DNA of 36,668 bases from Pseudomonadales bacterium (lineage in GTDB: Bacteria; Pseudomonadota; Gammaproteobacteria; Pseudomonadales; Azotimanducaceae): the NCBI GenBank assembly GCA_028277965.1, contig JANQFF010000267.1, positions 1 through 36,668 of the forward strand, given 5' to 3'. The translations under genes and the position numbers were made by a program. Positions 32,671-36,668 of the stretch are shown here, piece by piece. The notes beneath the pieces were generated by a model. The model saw nothing but the letters and a program-made list of their open reading frames with translations. It was not told the origin of the DNA and did not search any database. The number at the start of each line of letters is the position of its first letter. Within the stretch, counting starts at the first letter, position 1.

Positions 32671-33822
32671 TTAACCCCACCCCCTGCGGGAGCGTAGTTT
32701 CCGAAACCACAACATCACGCCGGTGATCGCCAGCATCGCGCTGCCGATCCCGGCGACAAAGACGACGATCCGGCCTGGAAGACCCAGGATCTGCCCGGAA
32801 TGCAGGGGAAACTGCCAGTCGACGAGCGTATCTGCTGCCGTGCCTTCGCCGGATATACGCACGTGGCGGATGCTGCTGTCGTGGTTCACGTAGACGTGTC
32901 CGCTGGGTGAGTCCCGGGACAGATCCCGGTCCGTATAGAACGCAGCGACGTAGTAACCCCGGGCCGGGTCCCAGGCCAGGTAATCCAGGGTGTCGATCCG
33001 CACTTCGCGGCTCACGAGTTCCTGCCGGGCGATATCGAGCGCGTCAGAGTATCCAATCTGGGGTTGTTTGACAGGATTTACAGCGGGGGGCTCTTCGAAA
33101 GGTTGTGTGGTGATATTCGAGACCAGGTTGGTCACCGGTTTGAACACCTCCAGGTAGAGGTTGAAGTACACCCCGGTAAACGCTATGACCGCAATCACGG
33201 GCGTCAGCCAGAGCCCACCAGCCCGGTGCAGATCGAAAGTCAGGCGCCGCCGGGCCACTTTCCATGCAGGTACCCAGGCAGACAGGCTGAACCGTCGTGG
33301 CACCGTCAGGTACCACGCTGCAATTGTGTCGAGTAACCACAGGATGGCGATCACACCCAGCAGTACCCCGCCAGTGCGGCCAGCAGCGAGGGAATAGTGA
33401 AACTGGTACAGCCAGGGAATGACTTCAGCACGGCTGAAAGGGTTCGGTGAAATGGTATTCCTCGATCCCAGCACAGCGCCGCTGCCCCGATCGATGAAAG
33501 CCTGGTTGTTTGAGATGTCCTTCGGTGTGTAACCGCTGACATAGGCAATGGCACTACGCCCCGGGTCACGTGGAAAGACGAGAAAGTGCAGACGGGGTTC
33601 TGCGCCCGGTTGTTCAGCAAACGCCGCTTCCAGGTGCTCGATGAGCTCCGGAGCCGGTAATGGCGGCATCGCGGATGTGTTGCTGAGCGTCTCCGGATTC
33701 AGCAGCGTATCAAGTTCCTCTTCCCAGACGAGAATGGCTCCGGTGACGCCCAGGAGAGTGATAAAAAGGGCTGCACCAAGTCCAAAACACCGGTGCAGCC
33801 ATAGAATGCTCGTCCGCAGCAA
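32671..33822 (-). CDS. PepSY-associated TM-helix protein, probable ferric/metal-chelate reductase-like
   Basis: A 383-residue inner-membrane protein of the PepSY_TM family, with helices at about residues 9-32, 140-170, 195-220 and 345-372. His residues in the first helix pair (WLHRCFG), in YQFHYSLAAG and in FDLHRAGGLWL could ligate heme, and a PepSY-like periplasmic domain lies between (YSDALDIARQELV). Relatives sit beside TonB receptors and are thought to reduce imported metal chelates. The start is TTG 33822: an in-frame TAA lies three codons upstream and the first membrane helix begins just after. It follows the btuB-like gene by 19 bases, suggesting coregulation by the B12 riboswitch. Confidence 0.85.
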   Translation of the reverse strand: MLRTSILWLHRCFGLGAALFITLLGVTGAILVWEEELDTLLNPETLSNTSAMPPLPAPELIEHLEAAFAEQPGAEPRLHFLVFPRDPGRSAIAYVSGYTPKDISNNQAFIDRGSGAVLGSRNTISPNPFSRAEVIPWLYQFHYSLAAGRTGGVLLGVIAILWLLDTIAAWYLTVPRRFSLSAWVPAWKVARRRLTFDLHRAGGLWLTPVIAVIAFTGVYFNLYLEVFKPVTNLVSNITTQPFEEPPAVNPVKQPQIGYSDALDIARQELVSREVRIDTLDYLAWDPARGYYVAAFYTDRDLSRDSPSGHVYVNHDSSIRHVRISGEGTAADTLVDWQFPLHSGQILGLPGRIVVFVAGIGSAMLAITGVMLWFRKLRSRRGWG

Positions 33823-33841
33823 AACGCGTTAAGCGCCCGGG

Positions 33842-35752
33842 TCAGTTCCCGAAGCTGAAACGTACGCCGGCAAAAGCAGTTCGCCCCGGGGTCGCATATC
33901 GGACAGCCTCCTCGTAGTCCTCGTCGAACAGGTTCTCCACGCGGGCAAACACTTCCAGCGAGTCGGTCACAGCGTAGCTGGCATTGAGGTTAACCATGGT
34001 GTAGCTGTCGACTTCAACGCGTTCAGCAGCGAAGTTCACGAAGAAGTTGCGGAAATCGTTGTCCAGCATTTCGCCCCGGTACACGACGCTGCCGGATACG
34101 CGGGCACGGTTATCCATAAATGTATGGGCTACGTTCAGACTGGCGGTGTGTTCCGGACGCCGAACTTCCTCGCCGCCAGGTTCGTCCGCGTCGGTATAGG
34201 TGTAGCTGCCTTTGATGGAGGTATTGTCCGTTGGCTGGTAGCTCACGCTCAACTCCACCCCTTTGCGATCGCTCTCTCCGTCCAGATTGTTCACCGTGGT
34301 AAACAATCCCTGTATCTCGTCTTCGAGGTCAGCATCGAAATAGGTGACGTCGACCACCAGGGTTTCGTCCAGGAATACCTGTTCGATACCGGCATCCCAT
34401 CCCCGTGATTTTTCCGGGACGAGGTCTGGATTACCGACAAACAGTCCGGGGATAAAACCAAATTGCTCGAAGAAGGTGGGATTGGTGACGCCGGAACCAT
34501 AGCTTGCATGCAGGCGCGTGTTGCTGCCGTTCAGGAGGTAAGACGCATCGACCGACCATGTGGTTTCGTCTTCGAAGTCGTCGTTGTTGTCGCGGCGAAC
34601 GGTACCCGTCAGAAACAGCGTCTCGTTGATTTCCACGCGGTGTTCAAGACCGTAACCGAACAGATCTCTTTCCTGCGTGGGTATTTCGCTTGGCGACCCG
34701 GGGTAGAGATCGCGGAATGATTCTTCTTCCTGCTGTAAAAACAGCGTGGAGCGCTGGGTGAAGTCCGCATCGGTCTGCCAGAACCAGCTTGTGTCGAAAC
34801 GGATCTGCTCCCGTTCGGATTCGCTCCCATAGGTCCTGCCATCCAGTTCGCTATCCGTCTGTTCCAGCGACAGTTGTGTCACAGATCGTCCGTCAGCCAG
34901 GCGCAGGGTTGCGGTGGCGCCCAGGGTTTGATCCTCAGTATCGCTGACGCTGAGGTCATCTATCGTCAGTCCCTGCAGCGGCCCGCCACTGAAGTCGAAC
35001 CCGTCGGTATCGGTGTCTTTATCGGTGTGACGACCGAACAGGGCGATATCCAGGTTGTCCGTCACTGCAATCCTGAACTGGCCGCTCAGAGTCTGGTTTC
35101 TGTCGTCATCGTCCTCAGGGCCGATCAGGCTGTCGTCTTCGGACAGGTCAAACTCCGACTCCCGCTGTATGTAGCTGATGCGACCCTTGATGCGCTCGGT
35201 GCCGCCGCTCAGCGAAATGCCGGCCTGGCGGGTGCTGTCGCCACCGCCTTCAATGTGCACGTCTCCGGAGAATCCTTCCACAGGTTGCCGCGTGTGAATG
35301 CTGATCACACCTGCCAGGGCGTTGGATCCGTATAGCCCGCTCTGGGGACCTCGCAGTACTTCTATACGCTCGATGTCACCACTCAACAGCGATGAAAAAT
35401 CGAATTCTCCGCTTCCTGCCGCCGAGACGTCGATACCGTCGATCATCACCAGGAGATGATTGGCTTCAGCGCCGCGCACGCGTAGTTGTGTCAGACCGCC
35501 ATAACCGCCCGTGCGGTTGACGTGGACGCCGGGGACGAAGCGAAAAAGATCAGCCGCGTATTCATAGCCCAGGTTTTTGATGTCCGGTTCGTCGAGGACC
35601 GTGACGGCATTGCCGACCTTGTGTGGCTCAACAGGCAACCGCGAGGCCACCACCACAACTTCTTCAACGCGTTGCTCAGTCTGGTTTTCGGCGGCAGCGT
35701 GACCTGCACCAAGCGACGCGCAGATCAGCGCGGGTGTTATCAGACGTTTCAT
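33842..35752 (-). CDS. btuB: TonB-dependent vitamin B12 (cobalamin) outer-membrane receptor
   Basis: A 636-residue TonB-dependent receptor. The signal peptide is about residues 1-21 (ALICASLGAGHAAA). A TonB box-like EEVVVVASR is near residue 31. The plug domain shows RFVPGVHVNRTGGYGG, LTQLRVRGAEANHLLVMIDG and IERIEVLRGPQSGLYGSNALAGVI. A 22-strand-type barrel follows, ending FAGVRFSFGN. The identity as BtuB rests on the cobalamin riboswitch directly upstream. The start is ATG 35752 since GGAG lies nine bases upstream; the earlier ATG at 35767 is itself part of that Shine-Dalgarno. Riboswitch repression by B12 is expected. The PepSY-TM gene follows. Confidence 0.9.
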   Translation of the reverse strand: MKRLITPALICASLGAGHAAAENQTEQRVEEVVVVASRLPVEPHKVGNAVTVLDEPDIKNLGYEYAADLFRFVPGVHVNRTGGYGGLTQLRVRGAEANHLLVMIDGIDVSAAGSGEFDFSSLLSGDIERIEVLRGPQSGLYGSNALAGVISIHTRQPVEGFSGDVHIEGGGDSTRQAGISLSGGTERIKGRISYIQRESEFDLSEDDSLIGPEDDDDRNQTLSGQFRIAVTDNLDIALFGRHTDKDTDTDGFDFSGGPLQGLTIDDLSVSDTEDQTLGATATLRLADGRSVTQLSLEQTDSELDGRTYGSESEREQIRFDTSWFWQTDADFTQRSTLFLQQEEESFRDLYPGSPSEIPTQERDLFGYGLEHRVEINETLFLTGTVRRDNNDDFEDETTWSVDASYLLNGSNTRLHASYGSGVTNPTFFEQFGFIPGLFVGNPDLVPEKSRGWDAGIEQVFLDETLVVDVTYFDADLEDEIQGLFTTVNNLDGESDRKGVELSVSYQPTDNTSIKGSYTYTDADEPGGEEVRRPEHTASLNVAHTFMDNRARVSGSVVYRGEMLDNDFRNFFVNFAAERVEVDSYTMVNLNASYAVTDSLEVFARVENLFDEDYEEAVRYATPGRTAFAGVRFSFGN

Positions 35753-35770
35753 TACAGTTTTCTCCATCTG

Positions 35771-35790
35771 CGCGCTGGTCCCCGAGCGCG
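35771..35790 (-). promoter_or_regulatory. Hairpin before the btuB ribosome-binding site (expression-platform candidate)
   Basis: On the minus strand, CGCGCT and AGCGCG form a six-base stem around CGGGGACC, four to six bases before the GGAG of btuB. A competing CCCC/GGGG pairing overlaps it. Its place between aptamer and Shine-Dalgarno suggests translational control; no poly-U follows. Confidence 0.5.
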
Positions 35791-35806
35791 TGGGGTGGCT
35801 GGTGTA

Positions 35807-35968
35807 GCTGGATCGGTCTTCGGGCTCATGAGCTTAAGGACTAATCTGTCCTTCTCGACCCGCGCCTTCCCATGCAATTTTTAAAGGCACAGTGGCTATA
35901 TGGGGTCGTTTTTCCATTTACCGATGCGAGGCCAGCTCCAGGTTCTCACTGGATTCCCGGCATCCAAC
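35807..35968 (-). ncRNA. Cobalamin (B12) riboswitch aptamer
   Basis: Read on the minus strand, the leader of btuB has the cobalamin aptamer core: GGGAATCCAGTGAGAACC, then TGGAGCTGG, CATCGGTAA, AGCCACTG and ATGGGAAGG, and the B12 box GAGCCCGAAGACCG near the 3' end. The closing stem pairs GTTGGAT (minus strand of 35962-35968) with ATCCAGC (35807-35813). Segment order and sequence parallel the E. coli btuB leader. B12 binding should reduce btuB and probably PepSY-TM expression. Confidence 0.92.
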
Positions 35969-35971
35969 TAC

Positions 35972-35995
35972 GCAATAGGGCCTACTCCCTATTGC
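35972..35995. repeat. Inverted repeat upstream of the riboswitch
   Basis: GCAATAGGG and CCCTATTGC form nine-base arms around CCTACT. It lies between the btuB promoter candidate and the aptamer, so it would be a 5' hairpin of the riboswitch RNA. It could stabilise the leader or be a binding site shared with the divergent CobN-like gene. Confidence 0.6.
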
Positions 35996-36008
35996 TCAAA
36001 GGGTGGGC

Positions 36009-36037
36009 ATAATATAGATGGTGCTGTTTGGCAGCAA
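36009..36037 (-). promoter_or_regulatory. Candidate sigma-70 promoter for btuB
   Basis: On the minus strand TTGCTG (36032-36037) and TATTAT (36009-36014) are 17 bases apart, a good -35/-10 pair. Transcription would begin near 36002, upstream of the hairpin and aptamer. Found by eye only. Confidence 0.5.
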
Positions 36038-36059
36038 TCAAGTAATTTCCACTAACTCT

Positions 36060-36668
36060 ATGAATAAACTGCGAATTGGAGTGGTTACGGCGATCTTTGT
36101 GCTGGCGGGGCTCTTGCAGCCCGCCGCTGCGGATGTGCGCGTTGGTTATATCTTCTCCGATGGCCAGATGCCGGTAACCGTCCAGGCTTACCGGGCGCTC
36201 CTCGAGCAATACCCGGATCTTGCTGACGAGCTGAAACTCATCATTCTCTCCGAGTCGACCTTTGAAGAGGTTGTGCCGGAAGACATGCTTTCGGTTGACG
36301 TGCTGGTTTATGACGTCATGAACGAGCAGATGCTGGCGCGGTTCAATACAGCGCACGAAGCGGATCTCATCAGTCAGGTCAATTCCAGGGGCAGGGTAAT
36401 TGGTGTCGGCCAGGGGCTGATGAGCGAAGAGCAGTACGCGGCTTTGGGTGTCTACTGGGATCAGAAAGCGCGTGACTTCTGGGCTGCGTCGGGACTCGAA
36501 AATCATATTGGTCTTGCGCGTCTGGCACTGCGTGAAGCAGGCAGGACGGATATTACGATCCCGGAACCTCAACCGGCATTGATGGGTGGGTACTACTACA
36601 GCACACCGGGGGGTGGCCGGGTTTTCGGCACATGGGCCGAGTTCGATGCCTGGCGGCGCGCCCAAAGT
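36060..36668 (+). CDS. Exported CobN-like chelatase subunit, N-terminal part (runs off the window)
   Basis: The first 203 codons of an open frame that continues beyond the right edge. A signal peptide is visible (about residues 1-22, FVLAGLLQPAAA then DVRVGYIF). The rest resembles the N-terminal region of CobN/ChlH chelatases: VLVYDVMNEQMLARFN, GVGQGLMSEEQYAALGV and GGYYYSTPGGGRVFGTWAEFDAW. Ordinary CobN inserts cobalt in the cytoplasm; an exported homologue next to a B12-regulated receptor suggests metal insertion into or removal from an imported tetrapyrrole, which is inference. It diverges from btuB with no good Shine-Dalgarno before ATG 36060. The minus-strand open frame here is only its shadow. 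Confidence 0.75.
   Translation, partial: MNKLRIGVVTAIFVLAGLLQPAAADVRVGYIFSDGQMPVTVQAYRALLEQYPDLADELKLIILSESTFEEVVPEDMLSVDVLVYDVMNEQMLARFNTAHEADLISQVNSRGRVIGVGQGLMSEEQYAALGVYWDQKARDFWAASGLENHIGLARLALREAGRTDITIPEPQPALMGGYYYSTPGGGRVFGTWAEFDAWRRAQS

Noticed and set aside
35982..36665. 227-residue minus-strand frame at the right edge
   Set aside because: Shadow of the CobN-like gene, which has a signal peptide and family motifs.
1..36668. CRISPR arrays, tRNA or rRNA genes, prophage or transposase genes
   Set aside because: None seen: no regularly spaced direct repeats, no cloverleaf or rRNA-like segments, no integrase or transposase motifs. Repeats present are REP-like only.

Overview
The window looks like a chromosomal stretch from a gammaproteobacterium, probably uncultured and free-living. 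The evidence is a TIGR04219-type outer-membrane protein, DUF3187 and DUF6702 proteins, a btuB-type cobalamin riboswitch close to the enterobacterial one, an AlkK-like acyl-CoA ligase, and a dispersed REP-like repeat (halves CTCTGTAGGAGCGGC and TTCAGCCGCGATT) of the kind common in Pseudomonas and Xanthomonas relatives. This assignment is inference from gene content. Coding density is high and I see no rRNA, tRNA, CRISPR array, integrase or transposase. No gap exceeds 300 bases except the btuB/cobN intergenic region, which holds a riboswitch.

Layout. 1-5654: an MFS transporter diverging from an RND efflux adaptor/pump pair. 5653-5802: nested inverted repeats. 5791-7907 (minus): a metal-dependent amidohydrolase coupled to an exported serine hydrolase. 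8036-9025: a DUF3187 protein. 9022-12556 (minus): four overlapping genes (ATP-grasp ligase, two GNAT-type acyltransferases, CapA-like phosphoesterase) that look like a small biosynthetic operon. 12729-15366: an acyl-CoA ligase and a repeat-containing secreted protein. 15360-17743: an SDR/DUF4345 pair divergent from a LysR regulator. 17804-19492 (minus): an FAD oxidoreductase and a secreted protein. 19530-24263: a YtcJ-like amidohydrolase, an M1 peptidase and a DUF6702 protein. 24297-26401: a flavin oxidoreductase coupled to a redoxin gene with an in-frame TGA. 26422-30373 (minus): RidA, class I dihydroorotase, DUF3089 hydrolase and a second serine hydrolase. 30526-32661: an outer-membrane protein and three small unknowns. 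32671-36668: BtuB, a PepSY-TM protein, the cobalamin riboswitch and, divergently, the start of an exported CobN-like protein.

The most notable finding is the gene at 25241-26401. It reads as one 386-residue protein only if the TGA at 25490-25492 is decoded as selenocysteine. The TGA falls exactly on the first Cys of the redoxin CxxC motif (W-U-P-P-C), the frame stays open for 302 sense codons afterwards, and a hairpin fitting the bacterial SECIS rule lies 14 bases downstream. A standard gene caller would split or discard it. The protein also appears to join a redoxin domain to a DsbD-N-like domain.

Second in interest are the ATP-grasp/GNAT/GNAT/CapA operon; a 41-base perfect palindrome that both follows the M1 gene like a terminator and supplies the start codon and first codons of the next gene; REP copies that encode the C-terminal residues of two paralogous serine hydrolases; and a signal-peptide-bearing CobN-like chelatase opposite a B12-riboswitch-controlled receptor.
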